Shown: positions 33,839 through 42,141 of the stretch, piece after piece
How positions within the stretch are numbered: position 1 is the first letter of the stretch
Layout of the letters: each line of letters begins with the position of its first letter
From: Pedobacter aquatilis
GTDB lineage: Bacteria; Bacteroidota; Bacteroidia; Sphingobacteriales; Sphingobacteriaceae
Reading direction: 5' to 3'
DNA length: 64,000 bases
Assembly: GCF_030409415.1 (NCBI RefSeq)
Contig: NZ_JAUFPW010000031.1
Span: 1 to 64,000, forward strand
Program-made: the position numbers and the translations under genes
Notes under the pieces: generated by a model
Seen by the model: only the letters and a program-made list of their open reading frames with translations
What the model was told of the DNA's origin: nothing
The model's database searches: none

Positions 33839-35215
33839 TTAGCCAAAAATTAAGGTAAAAACTTCCTCAATCTTGCTAACCGCTTTAATTTCTAAATTAT
33901 ATTTTTTGGCATCGATACCTTTAAGGTTATACTTTGAGATATAAATGATTTCAAAACCGAGTTTATCTGCTTCTGCTATCCTTTGTTCAATTCTGTTAAC
34001 AGCTCTAATTTCCCCAGACAAACCAACTTCTGCTGCAAAGCAATTTTTTGTAGATACAGGGATATCCTGATGAGATGAAATAATGGCAATTAGAACGGCA
34101 AGATCTATAGCTGGATCTTCTACTCTAATTCCACCAGCAATATTCAAAAATACATCCTGAGCACTTAATCTAAAACCACAACGTTTTTCTAATACAGCCA
34201 ATAACATGTTCATTCTCTTCGTATCAAAACCAGTAGCAGAACGTTGTGGCGTTCCGTACGCAGCCTGACTCACCAAAGCCTGTGTTTCTATTAACATTGG
34301 TCTGGCGCCTTCTAACATTGCAGCTATTGCAATCCCACTTAATTCTTCATCGCGTTGCGAGAGCAAAATTTCTGAAGGATTTGAAACCTCTCTTAACCCG
34401 CTACCTTGCATTTCATAAATACCAAGCTCTGCAGCTGCACCAAAACGATTTTTAATCGACCGTAAAATTCGATAAACATGATGTCTATCGCCTTCAAACT
34501 GCAAAACGGTATCAACCATATGTTCGAGGATTTTAGGCCCTGCAATTGCCCCATCTTTTGTAATGTGCCCAATTAAAAAAACTGGCGTTCCGGTTTCTTT
34601 GGCAAAGCGCAGTAACTCTGCAGTACACTCCCTCACCTGCGAAACACTTCCAGGCGTAGAATCTATATGAGCAGAATGTAAAGTTTGAATAGAATCAACA
34701 ACAACTATTTCCGGTTGAAGAATTTCTATTTGCTTAAAAATATTTTGGGTTGAGGTTTCAGTTAGGATATAACAATTAGATGATGGGCTTTCTGTTATTC
34801 TCTCTGCCCGCATTTTGATTTGTTGTTCGCTTTCTTCGCCAGAAACATACAATAGTTTTTTCCCATTAAGATTTAAAGCGAGCTGCAGCATTAATGTCGA
34901 TTTTCCAATTCCTGGTTCGCCACCAATTAAGATTAACGATCCTTCTACCAATCCGCCACCTAAAACTCTATCAAGTTCTTTATCATTTGTAGAAATTCTA
35001 CGTTCTGCCGATTGCTCTATTTCATCTACCTTACTTGGTTTATTAACCTTTCTACCAGTCGCTTCGTTTTTCCAGGTTGGTACAGAGGCAGGCGTTTTTT
35101 CAACAATTTCCTCAACAAAAGTATTCCATTGATTACAAGATGGGCATTTGCCCAGCCATTTTGCCGATTCATAGCCACAGCTTTGACAGAAATAAGCAGT
35201 TTTCGATTTTGCCAA
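33839..35215 (-). CDS. radA: DNA repair protein RadA
   Basis: 458 residues, the usual length. It is a RecA-like, hexameric DNA branch-migration helicase. The N-terminal zinc finger is CQSCGYESAKWLGKCPSC, Walker A is GGEPGIGKSTLM (about 94-105), Walker B is IVVVDSIQTL, and the RadA-specific motif is KNRFGA. The C-terminal domain resembles Lon protease (RMNMLLAVLEKRCGFRL, DLAVLIAIISSHQD) but is inactive in the family. The start is secure from the zinc finger. It is a single gene. Confidence 0.96.
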   Translation of the reverse strand: MAKSKTAYFCQSCGYESAKWLGKCPSCNQWNTFVEEIVEKTPASVPTWKNEATGRKVNKPSKVDEIEQSAERRISTNDKELDRVLGGGLVEGSLILIGGEPGIGKSTLMLQLALNLNGKKLLYVSGEESEQQIKMRAERITESPSSNCYILTETSTQNIFKQIEILQPEIVVVDSIQTLHSAHIDSTPGSVSQVRECTAELLRFAKETGTPVFLIGHITKDGAIAGPKILEHMVDTVLQFEGDRHHVYRILRSIKNRFGAAAELGIYEMQGSGLREVSNPSEILLSQRDEELSGIAIAAMLEGARPMLIETQALVSQAAYGTPQRSATGFDTKRMNMLLAVLEKRCGFRLSAQDVFLNIAGGIRVEDPAIDLAVLIAIISSHQDIPVSTKNCFAAEVGLSGEIRAVNRIEQRIAEADKLGFEIIYISKYNLKGIDAKKYNLEIKAVSKIEEVFTLIFG

Positions 35216-35313
35216 TTGATTTAAGATTTTAGATTTACGAATTTAGATGTTAACTACTTAAAATGCTTTAATTTTTTTAAACAAGTTGAGGAATTACCTA
35301 AATCTATAAAAAG

Positions 35314-35347
35314 CAAAAAGCCTGATTTTGATAAACCAGGCTTTTTG
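35314..35347 (-). terminator. Terminator of the rng gene
   Basis: CAAAAAGCCTG (35314-35324) and CAGGCTTTTTG (35337-35347) are perfect reverse complements. It lies 17 bases beyond the rng stop. The A/T runs at both ends would also allow function in the other direction. Confidence 0.8.
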
Positions 35348-35363
35348 TAAAATGTATTTTGTG

Positions 35364-36914
35364 TTAAAGTTTTATCTCTTCATCCTTCGAAGAAATAAAA
35401 TGAAATTCTGTTAAGTAATAGGCAGATTGTGCCTTAACTTTAATCCATTGACCATATTTAAAGAACCAACGGCGTTGAAGATTGAAAATTCCTTTAGTTA
35501 TGTATGCCTCGATGTAAGGATGAACACAAAGTGTTATACCTTTTTCGTTTTGCTCACGTAAAATATAATTAAGGTTGTTTTCAATATCATCCATTAAAAC
35601 AATGCTTGCTTTAATTTCTCCAGTCCCATCGCAGGCCGGACATTTTTCTACCGTAACAATATTCATTTCCGGACGAACACGTTGTCTGGTAATTTGAACC
35701 AAACCAAATTTACTCGGTGGCAAAATGGTGTGTTTCGCTCTATCCAATAACATCAGCTCACGCAAATAATCGAATAGTATTTTACGGTTTGTTGGTTTGT
35801 GCATATCGATAAAATCGATTACCACAATACCACCCATATCACGCAAGCGCAATTGTCGGGCAATTTCTTTAGCCGCTTCTTTGTTAACCTGTAAAGCATT
35901 TTCCTCTTGGTTTTCTTTACTGGCTGTGCGGTTGCCACTATTCACATCTATAACGTGAAGTGCTTCGGTGTGTTCTACAACTAAGTAGGCGCCACCTGGT
36001 AAGTTTACAGTTTTTCCAAAAGCATTTTTTATCTGCTTTTCTACTCCAAAATGGTCGTAAATTGGTTCTTTCTGTTTGTACAACTTTACAATTTTTTCCA
36101 TTTCTGGAGAAATATCGTGTACGTAAGACCGAATATCATCGTACAATTCTGGTGTACTAACGTAAACGTTTGTAAAATCAGGGTTCAGAATATCACGAAT
36201 TAACGTAGATGATCTGTCCATTTCACCCCAAACCCGTTTAGCAGGCTCGGCTGTGGGAAGTTTTTTAATAAATGTTTCCCATTTTGCAATTAGATCTAAT
36301 AGGTCCTTTTGCATTTCAGTAACACCTCTTCCTTCGGAAACGGTTCTGATAATTACCCCAAAATTTTGAGGCTTAATACTTTCAATAATCTTTTTTAGTC
36401 GATTACGTTCGGTATTACTTTTTATTTTTTTTGATATGGAAATGGTATTGGAGAATGGCACCAGTACCACATATCTGCCGGCAATTGATAAATCGGAACT
36501 TAATCGCGGTCCTTTAGTAGAAATAGGTTCTTTTGCAATTTGTACAGGCAAAAGCATATTTTTACTAAGCACATCAGATATCTTACCCGCCTTATTAATA
36601 TCGGCCTCGAGTTTTAAATTATCTAATAATGTGCCTGTAACCGAGCCATTTCGCTTGATCTTAGTTAGCTTAATTAAAGATTGTACCTGTGGGCCTAAAT
36701 CAAAATAATGCAAAAATGCATCTTTTTCATAACCAACATCCACGAAAGCAGCATTCAGGCCGGGCATTATTTTTTTAATGCGACCTAAATAAATATCGCC
36801 TACGGCGTAGTTATTATTGATTTGTTCTTTATGAAGCTCAACAAGTTGTTTGTCTTCAATCAAAGCTATGGTAACTCCGGCAGGAGTCGAATTGATAATT
36901 AATTCTTTTACCAA
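35364..36914 (-). CDS. rng: Ribonuclease E/G family endoribonuclease
   Basis: 516 residues, the length of RNase G, without the long C-terminal scaffold of E. coli RNase E. An S1 domain (about 35-125, GDIYLGRIKKIMPGLNAAFVDVGYEKDAFL) precedes the catalytic core, with metal-binding Asp in HVIDVNSGNRT and VVIDFIDM and the zinc-link-like CPACDGTG. It processes rRNA and degrades mRNA. The Bacteroidota form lies, as here, just downstream of a tiny basic ORF and a TPR/HU pair, an order I recall as recurrent in the phylum. Confidence 0.94.
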   Translation of the reverse strand: MVKELIINSTPAGVTIALIEDKQLVELHKEQINNNYAVGDIYLGRIKKIMPGLNAAFVDVGYEKDAFLHYFDLGPQVQSLIKLTKIKRNGSVTGTLLDNLKLEADINKAGKISDVLSKNMLLPVQIAKEPISTKGPRLSSDLSIAGRYVVLVPFSNTISISKKIKSNTERNRLKKIIESIKPQNFGVIIRTVSEGRGVTEMQKDLLDLIAKWETFIKKLPTAEPAKRVWGEMDRSSTLIRDILNPDFTNVYVSTPELYDDIRSYVHDISPEMEKIVKLYKQKEPIYDHFGVEKQIKNAFGKTVNLPGGAYLVVEHTEALHVIDVNSGNRTASKENQEENALQVNKEAAKEIARQLRLRDMGGIVVIDFIDMHKPTNRKILFDYLRELMLLDRAKHTILPPSKFGLVQITRQRVRPEMNIVTVEKCPACDGTGEIKASIVLMDDIENNLNYILREQNEKGITLCVHPYIEAYITKGIFNLQRRWFFKYGQWIKVKAQSAYYLTEFHFISSKDEEIKL

Positions 36915-37020
36915 CAGCTATAGATTTAAGGCTTACGCCTATTAACAAATGGATAGTAAATAAGAACACAGAGATATAGCCCTAGCGTTATACGAAAGAA
37001 AAAATCATATACAAGTGTTT

Positions 37021-37047
37021 AAACCTCACAGTAGAACTATGAGGTTT
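37021..37047. other. Small hairpin between rng and the basic ORF
   Basis: AAACCTCA (37021-37028) and TGAGGTTT (37040-37047) form an 8-bp stem around 11 bases. There is no T run on either side, so an mRNA-processing or attenuation element is as likely as a terminator. RNase E/G genes are often autoregulated through their leader, but that is only an analogy. Confidence 0.45.
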
Positions 37048-37070
37048 AATCAGGCTAAATCAATAAGAAA

Positions 37071-37160
37071 TTATTTTTTCTTATGTCTGTTTTTTCTTAA
37101 ACGTTTTTTACGTTTGTGAGTAGCCATTTTATGTCTTTTTCTTTTTTTACCGCTTGGCAT
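37071..37160 (-). CDS. 29-residue, extremely basic protein, probable ribosomal component
   Basis: ATG at 37160, stop at 37071. The product begins MPSGKKRKRHKMATHKRKKR and ends in LRKNRHKKK; about 60 percent of residues are Lys, Arg or His. The arrangement of KRKRHK and KRKKRLRKNRHK resembles the AURKAIP1/COX24 domain (mitochondrial mS38, bacterial bS22). Small ribosomal proteins of this size are often missed in annotation. It lies between the TPR gene and rng on the same strand. I am confident it is a real gene because codons, frame and context fit, and less sure of the exact family. Confidence 0.75.
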   Translation of the reverse strand: MPSGKKRKRHKMATHKRKKRLRKNRHKKK

Positions 37161-37196
37161 AATTTTAAGTTTTAAATGTTTTTATTAATCCGTTAA

Positions 37197-38072
37197 TTAA
37201 TTTTTATTCTTTAGTTCAGCAACCTTTTTATCAATAAAAGATGATAAAGTTGGGTTAGCCGCTAATTTTTTGCTTTTTAAATAAGCTTCAACAGCTTCTT
37301 TGTTTTTATTTAAATTTTCTAAAGCCGTACCTAAATAAAAATAGGCCTCAGGGGTTGGTGCAGTTGCAATCACCGTATTAAAACGAGGAATTGCTTTATC
37401 AAACTGACCAGATTTAATCGAGAATAAACCAAGATTCATATTTGCTTTGACATTTTTAGGCTCCTTAGCAACAACCTCAAGCAACATTGCAATACCTTGC
37501 ATTGGCGCTCCTAAACCGTTTACTATTGTTACACCCAAACCTGTTTTAGCATCAATATTCTCTTTATCTAATTCTAGTGCTTTTGTAAATGATACATTAG
37601 CTTTTTGCAATAAAGCAGGCTGAGCTAAGCTATCTTGTGTACTTTCAAAAGCCTTTAAAAATTTATTACCAGATGCTAACCAACTTGATGCGGATGGTTT
37701 TGCCTCGGCAACAACTTCCAAATAAAGTGCCGATGGTGTAATTTGTTCAACATCATCCCATTTCTGGGCAAGTTGTTGCGCAAGTTCTACCTTTTCTGCA
37801 CCTGTAGCACCTTTGTAACTGTTTTCCAAATTTGTAATATCCTTAGCAAGGCTTTGGTTTATTACATTTTTAGCAGCAACAGATGTTTGTTCGATTGTTA
37901 AGCCAGAAGTAGATGGTGCACCTTGTGCTGCCATTTCACCAGCAGCAGGCATTTTTCCATTTTCTTCTGTTGGTTTAACTAAACCTTTAATATCTCGTGT
38001 AAATAAGAAAGCAACAAGCAATAAAATCGCTCCGATAATGATGGTTTGTTTTAATCTGATGCTACTATTCAC
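37197..38072 (-). CDS. Membrane-anchored TPR protein
   Basis: 291 residues. An N-terminal membrane helix (about 8-25, TIIIGAILLLVAFLFT) follows a basic start. After a helical linker come several tetratricopeptide repeats (about 150-280), for example NVKANMNLGLFSIKSGQFDKA and PEAYFYLGTALENLNKNKEA. Such proteins serve as scaffolds. The gene begins 11 bases after the HU stop. Its link to RNase G and HU is positional only. Confidence 0.85.
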   Translation of the reverse strand: MNSSIRLKQTIIIGAILLLVAFLFTRDIKGLVKPTEENGKMPAAGEMAAQGAPSTSGLTIEQTSVAAKNVINQSLAKDITNLENSYKGATGAEKVELAQQLAQKWDDVEQITPSALYLEVVAEAKPSASSWLASGNKFLKAFESTQDSLAQPALLQKANVSFTKALELDKENIDAKTGLGVTIVNGLGAPMQGIAMLLEVVAKEPKNVKANMNLGLFSIKSGQFDKAIPRFNTVIATAPTPEAYFYLGTALENLNKNKEAVEAYLKSKKLAANPTLSSFIDKKVAELKNKN

Positions 38073-38083
38073 AATAATATGGT

Positions 38084-38386
38084 TTAGGCTTCTACTTTAA
38101 TTTTTTTAGAGTTACTTTTTACTTTATCAACAAATACTTTTGCTGGTTTAAAGCTTGGAACGAAATGTTCAGGGATAATTATTGCAGTGTTTTTAGAGAT
38201 GTTTCTAGCAGTTTTTTGTGCTCTCTTTTTAACAACAAAGCTTCCGAAGCCTCTAACATAAACATTTTCACCGCCAATCATGCTGGTTTTGATAACCTTG
38301 AAGAATGCCTCAACTGTTTCCTGCACATCAACCTTCTCAATTCCGGTTTTTGTTGATATTTCTGAAATAATATCTGCCTTAGTCAT
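38084..38386 (-). CDS. HU/IHF-type DNA-binding protein
   Basis: 100 residues. TKADIISEISTKTGIEKVDVQETVEAFF is the HU dimerisation core, and the DNA-binding arm is GENVYVRGFGSFVVKKRAQKTARN with the C-terminal FKPAKVFVDKV. The IHF-like arm residues ARNISKNTAIIIPEH fit a nucleoid-associated protein. It heads a run with the TPR protein, the 29-residue basic ORF and possibly rng. A minus-strand TACTTTTG box lies about 56 bases upstream. Confidence 0.93.
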   Translation of the reverse strand: MTKADIISEISTKTGIEKVDVQETVEAFFKVIKTSMIGGENVYVRGFGSFVVKKRAQKTARNISKNTAIIIPEHFVPSFKPAKVFVDKVKSNSKKIKVEA

Positions 38387-38441
38387 ATTTTATTATTTAT
38401 TATGTATTGTGTATTTTAATATTATCACTGATTTGGGGTTG

Positions 38442-38449
38442 CAAAAGTA
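38442..38449 (-). promoter_or_regulatory. -7 box for the HU operon
   Basis: TACTTTTG on the minus strand fits TAnnTTTG. It is 56 bases before the HU start; no clear -33 box was seen. Confidence 0.45.
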
Positions 38450-38557
38450 TTGCTTTTTAATGAGATAGGGAAATAAAAGATGATTTTTTTGTCTGCCTTA
38501 TCATCAGACTAATGCAACTTTTTCTTAAAACCGATTTTTAGACCGTAATTTGCAGTA

Positions 38558-39619
38558 ATGACATTCCAAAATGAAATCATAAACTGGTATTCAGCCAACA
38601 AGAGAGATTTGCCGTGGAGACACACGAATGATGCTTATACCATCTGGCTATCTGAAATCATTTTACAGCAAACCCGTGTTGAGCAAGGTTTGCCATATTT
38701 CAATAAATTCTTATCGAATTTCCCCACAGTTAATGATTTTGCGAATGCTACCGAAGCGAAAGTTTTACAACTTTGGCAAGGTTTAGGCTATTATTCTCGG
38801 GGGAGAAATATGCATGCTACCGCTAGAATCATAGTAAATGATTACCACGCAATCTTCCCGACAAATTATAATGAACTTATCACACTTAAGGGAATTGGAG
38901 AATATACCGCAGCTGCGATTTCTTCCTTTTCATCTGGCGAAGCCAAAGCCGTAGTTGATGGAAATGTATTTAGAGTTTTAGCAAGATATTATGGTAATGA
39001 TACACCAATAAATTCTCCCAAAGGCAAAAAAGACTTTTTTAAGCTTGCAAATAATTTGCTCTACACAGCTGACCCTGCTTTGTATAATCAGGCAATCATG
39101 GAGTTTGGCGCCATTCAATGCAAACCTAAATCGCCAAATTGCGCCATTTGCCCTTTAAATTTAAGTTGTTATGCCCTAAATAAAAACTTGGTCAATCAAT
39201 TACCGGTTAAATTGCAAAAGGCCGAAAAAAAAAATCGGTTTTTAAATTATTTCATTTGTATTGAGGAAGGAAAAATTTTGGTTCGAGAACGGCAAAAAGG
39301 AGATGTTTGGCAACATTTGTATGATTTTCCATCAATAGAAACTTCGTTTATTTCAAGGGTTGATGAGGACAATTTCACATCAATAGTTAAAGAAACATTT
39401 GGTAAGGCTGCCACTTTAGACTTTTTAAGTTACCAAAAACATGTTTTAACACATCAAATAATCCATGTGCAATTTTTTGCATTAAATAATTATATATTTA
39501 ACTTTAGTAAACAAAAGGAACTTAATTGGGTTTCTTTTAATACGTTAGATGAATTACCTAAACCCAATGTTATCAGAAATTTTATTCACGAATTTTCTGA
39601 CAGCATTTTTAAGGAGTAA
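38558..39619 (+). CDS. mutY: A/G-specific adenine glycosylase
   Basis: 353 residues. It removes adenine mispaired with 8-oxoguanine. The catalytic Glu is in IWLSEIILQQTRVEQ, the helix-hairpin-helix is LKGIGEYTAAAI, the catalytic Asp is in AVVDGNVFRVLAR, and the 4Fe-4S cluster is bound by CKPKSPNCAICPLNLSC (C-x6-C-x2-C-x5-C). A C-terminal NUDIX-like domain (about 230-350) reads the 8-oxoG. The start is defined by FQNEIINWY. It is divergent from the HU operon and 62 bases upstream of ssb. Confidence 0.96.
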   Translation: MTFQNEIINWYSANKRDLPWRHTNDAYTIWLSEIILQQTRVEQGLPYFNKFLSNFPTVNDFANATEAKVLQLWQGLGYYSRGRNMHATARIIVNDYHAIFPTNYNELITLKGIGEYTAAAISSFSSGEAKAVVDGNVFRVLARYYGNDTPINSPKGKKDFFKLANNLLYTADPALYNQAIMEFGAIQCKPKSPNCAICPLNLSCYALNKNLVNQLPVKLQKAEKKNRFLNYFICIEEGKILVRERQKGDVWQHLYDFPSIETSFISRVDEDNFTSIVKETFGKAATLDFLSYQKHVLTHQIIHVQFFALNNYIFNFSKQKELNWVSFNTLDELPKPNVIRNFIHEFSDSIFKE

Positions 39620-39681
39620 CTAACCTTTTTTAAGTGGCTAAAAATTTATCTAAATTGAAAAACTAACCAAAAAAATATTTT

Positions 39682-40119
39682 ATGTCTGGGATTAACAAAG
39701 TTATTTTAGTGGGACATTTAGGCAAAGATCCTGAAGTTCGCCACTTAGACGGAGGTGTTACGGTAGCAAGCTTTCCGTTAGCCACATCTGAAACGTACAA
39801 CAAAGATGGTAAACGAGTAGAGCAAACAGAATGGCATAATATTGTTTTGTGGAGAGGTTTAGCCGAAGTTGCATCTAAATATCTTCAAAAAGGGAAGTTG
39901 GTTTACATCGAAGGCAAGTTAAGAACCCGATCTTTCGAGGATAAGGAAAAAGTAAAAAAATATGTTACCGAAATAGTTGCCGAGAATTTTACAATGTTAG
40001 GCAGAAAAAGCGATTTTGAACCCGGACAAACTGTAAACCACACGCAACCTACAGAATCAAAAATAGAGGATGAATTTACGATAAGGCCAGGTGATGAAAA
40101 TGGTGATTTGCCTTTTTAA
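39682..40119 (+). CDS. ssb: Single-stranded DNA-binding protein
   Basis: 145 residues. An OB fold at the N-terminus (SGINKVILVGHLGKDPEVRH, FPLATSETYNKDG, TEWHNIVLWRGLAEVASKYL) is followed by a short acidic tail ending DENGDLPF, the tip that recruits repair and replication partners. It follows mutY and may be transcribed with it. A terminator follows at 40135. Confidence 0.96.
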   Translation: MSGINKVILVGHLGKDPEVRHLDGGVTVASFPLATSETYNKDGKRVEQTEWHNIVLWRGLAEVASKYLQKGKLVYIEGKLRTRSFEDKEKVKKYVTEIVAENFTMLGRKSDFEPGQTVNHTQPTESKIEDEFTIRPGDENGDLPF

Positions 40120-40134
40120 CTCAATCTTAAAAGC

Positions 40135-40170
40135 AAAAAAGCTTCTTGATGATTTCAAGAAGCTTTTTTT
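40135..40170. terminator. Bidirectional terminator between ssb and glmS
   Basis: AAAAAAGCTTCTTGA (40135-40149) pairs with TCAAGAAGCTTTTTT (40155-40169). Confidence 0.92.
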
Positions 40171-40180
40171 TATAACATAA

Positions 40181-42019
40181 TTACTCTACAGTAACAGATT
40201 TTGCAAGGTTTCTTGGTTGATCTACGTTGCAACCCCGCATTACAGCAATGTGATAAGACAGCAACTGAAGCGGAATAGTAGCCAACAAAGGCAAGAACGC
40301 TTCATCTGTATCAGGAATTTCTATACAATAATCTGCCATTTTCTTAACCTCTGTATCGCCTTGCGTTACAATCGCAATTACTTTTCCTTTACGTGCTTTT
40401 ACTTCCTGAATGTTACTGATAACTTTTTCGTAAGATGAATTTTGAGTTGCAATAAATACAACTGGCATTTCTTCATCAATTAAAGCGATAGGCCCGTGTT
40501 TCATCTCTGCGGCAGGATAACCTTCGGCATGAATATAAGAAATCTCCTTAAGCTTTAAAGCACCCTCTAAAGCAACAGGGAAACCACTTCCTCTACCTAA
40601 AAACAAGCAGTTTCTCGAATCCTTAATTTTCTCTGCAACTTCTTTAATCAGTTCGTTAGATTCCAAAGCAACCTGAATTTTCTCCGGAACAGTATCTAAT
40701 TCAGTTAATAAACTGATCATTTTAGATTGTGTAATGGTACCTTTTTGCTGAGCCATATAGAAAGCCATCAGTGTAAGCGCAGTAACTTGTGCTGTAAATG
40801 CTTTAGTAGAAGCCACACCGATTTCAGGCCCCGCATGTGTGTAAACACCAGCGTGAGATAACCTCGGAATTGAAGCTCCGGCTACGTTACAAATGCCGAA
40901 AATTGTTGCTCCTTTTTCTTTAGCCATTTCAATCGCAGCCATGGTATCAGCTGTTTCACCTGATTGCGAAATTGCAATTACCACATCTTTTTCTGAAATA
41001 ATTGGATTTCTATATCTAAATTCCGAAGCATATTCAACCTCAACAGGGATACGAGCATATTCCTCAATTAAATATTCACCAACTAAGCCAGCATGCCAAG
41101 ATGTTCCGCAGGCTACAATAACAATCCTATCAACATTTTTTAGCTTCTCAACAAACTCTTTAATGCCGCCCAGTTGTACTTTTCCTTCTTCGGGATAAAT
41201 ACGACCACGCATACAATCTTTAATAGAACGAGGTTGTTCGTAAATTTCTTTTAACATAAAATGATCAAAACCCCCTTTTTCAAGCATTTCAAGCTTCAAC
41301 TCAAGCTCTTGTATTAAAGGTGTTTGAACAACATTATCCAAGTGTTTTACCAATAAATCATCTTTAGTAACTAAAGCGATTTCATTATCGTTTAAGTAAA
41401 TAACGTTTTTAGTATATTCAATAATAGGTGTTGCATCTGAAGCGATGAAATATTCACCTTTCCCAACCCCAATTACCATTGGACTACCTTTTCTCGCTGC
41501 AATTAAGCGATCTGGGTTTTCCTTATCCATGATAACGATAGCATAAGCTCCGCTTACTTCATGTAAAGCTAATCTAACTGCTTCAAATAAATCTATCTGC
41601 TCGATCTTTTGAATTTCTTCAATAAGGTGAATTAAAACCTCAGTATCTGTATCACTGTTAAATTCGTGACCGCGACCGATAAGTTCTTCTTTTATAGTTG
41701 CATAATTCTCAATAATACCATTGTGAATGATCGATAACTGACCGTTGTTTGATGTGTGGGGATGTGAATTACGGTCAGATGGTACACCGTGTGTGGCCCA
41801 CCTAGTGTGGCCCATAGCAATATTACCAGATCTGTCTTTATTTTCGGCAAATTCTTCTAAAGCGGCAACTTTACCAACTTTTTTATAAATATGCTCGCCA
41901 CTGTTATTCATTAACGCAATACCAGCACTATCATAACCTCTGTATTCTAATCTTTTCAGACCTTTTAAAACGATTGGCCAAGCATCTCTATAACCAATGT
42001 AACCTACTATTCCACACAT
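40181..42019 (-). CDS. glmS: Glutamine-fructose-6-phosphate aminotransferase (isomerising)
   Basis: 612 residues. It makes glucosamine 6-phosphate for peptidoglycan and LPS. After removal of the initiator Met, Cys is the N-terminal nucleophile of the glutaminase domain (MCGIVGYIG), with GHTRWATHG. Two SIS domains follow (VACGTSWHAG, ISQSGETADTM, FLGRGSGFPVA), and the ending is DQPRNLAKSVTVE. The frame opens at 42055, but only the ATG at 42019 gives the catalytic Cys. I see no glmS ribozyme upstream. A TATATTTG box and a 16-bp palindrome lie just upstream. Confidence 0.96.
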   Translation of the reverse strand: MCGIVGYIGYRDAWPIVLKGLKRLEYRGYDSAGIALMNNSGEHIYKKVGKVAALEEFAENKDRSGNIAMGHTRWATHGVPSDRNSHPHTSNNGQLSIIHNGIIENYATIKEELIGRGHEFNSDTDTEVLIHLIEEIQKIEQIDLFEAVRLALHEVSGAYAIVIMDKENPDRLIAARKGSPMVIGVGKGEYFIASDATPIIEYTKNVIYLNDNEIALVTKDDLLVKHLDNVVQTPLIQELELKLEMLEKGGFDHFMLKEIYEQPRSIKDCMRGRIYPEEGKVQLGGIKEFVEKLKNVDRIVIVACGTSWHAGLVGEYLIEEYARIPVEVEYASEFRYRNPIISEKDVVIAISQSGETADTMAAIEMAKEKGATIFGICNVAGASIPRLSHAGVYTHAGPEIGVASTKAFTAQVTALTLMAFYMAQQKGTITQSKMISLLTELDTVPEKIQVALESNELIKEVAEKIKDSRNCLFLGRGSGFPVALEGALKLKEISYIHAEGYPAAEMKHGPIALIDEEMPVVFIATQNSSYEKVISNIQEVKARKGKVIAIVTQGDTEVKKMADYCIEIPDTDEAFLPLLATIPLQLLSYHIAVMRGCNVDQPRNLAKSVTVE

Positions 42020-42039
42020 GTTTTTATAAATATATGCGG

Positions 42040-42065
42040 CAAATATAATAAACAAACGTTTGTTT
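42040..42065 (-). promoter_or_regulatory. glmS -7 box and perfect 16-bp palindrome
   Basis: On the minus strand TATATTTG (42047-42040) is a -7 box about 20 bases before the glmS ATG. Directly upstream lies AAACAAACGTTTGTTT (42050-42065), a perfect palindrome covering the spacer where a repressor would block RNA polymerase. Confidence 0.55.
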
Positions 42066-42086
42066 TAATACCTGGTTATTTTTTTG

Positions 42087-42122
42087 ATAAAAAAAAGCCC
42101 CGTATGTATTCATACGAGGCTT
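42087..42122 (-). terminator. Terminator of the DUF4270 gene
   Basis: On the minus strand AAGCCTCGTATG, AATA, CATACGGGGCTT with one mismatch, followed by a long T run (complement of A at 42089-42096). Confidence 0.85.
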
Positions 42123-42141
42123 AAAATATGTTTCAGTTTGC

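Noticed and set aside
42020..42066. glmS ribozyme or riboswitch upstream of glmS
   Set aside because: The leader is only about 20 bases long and has no space for the ribozyme fold.
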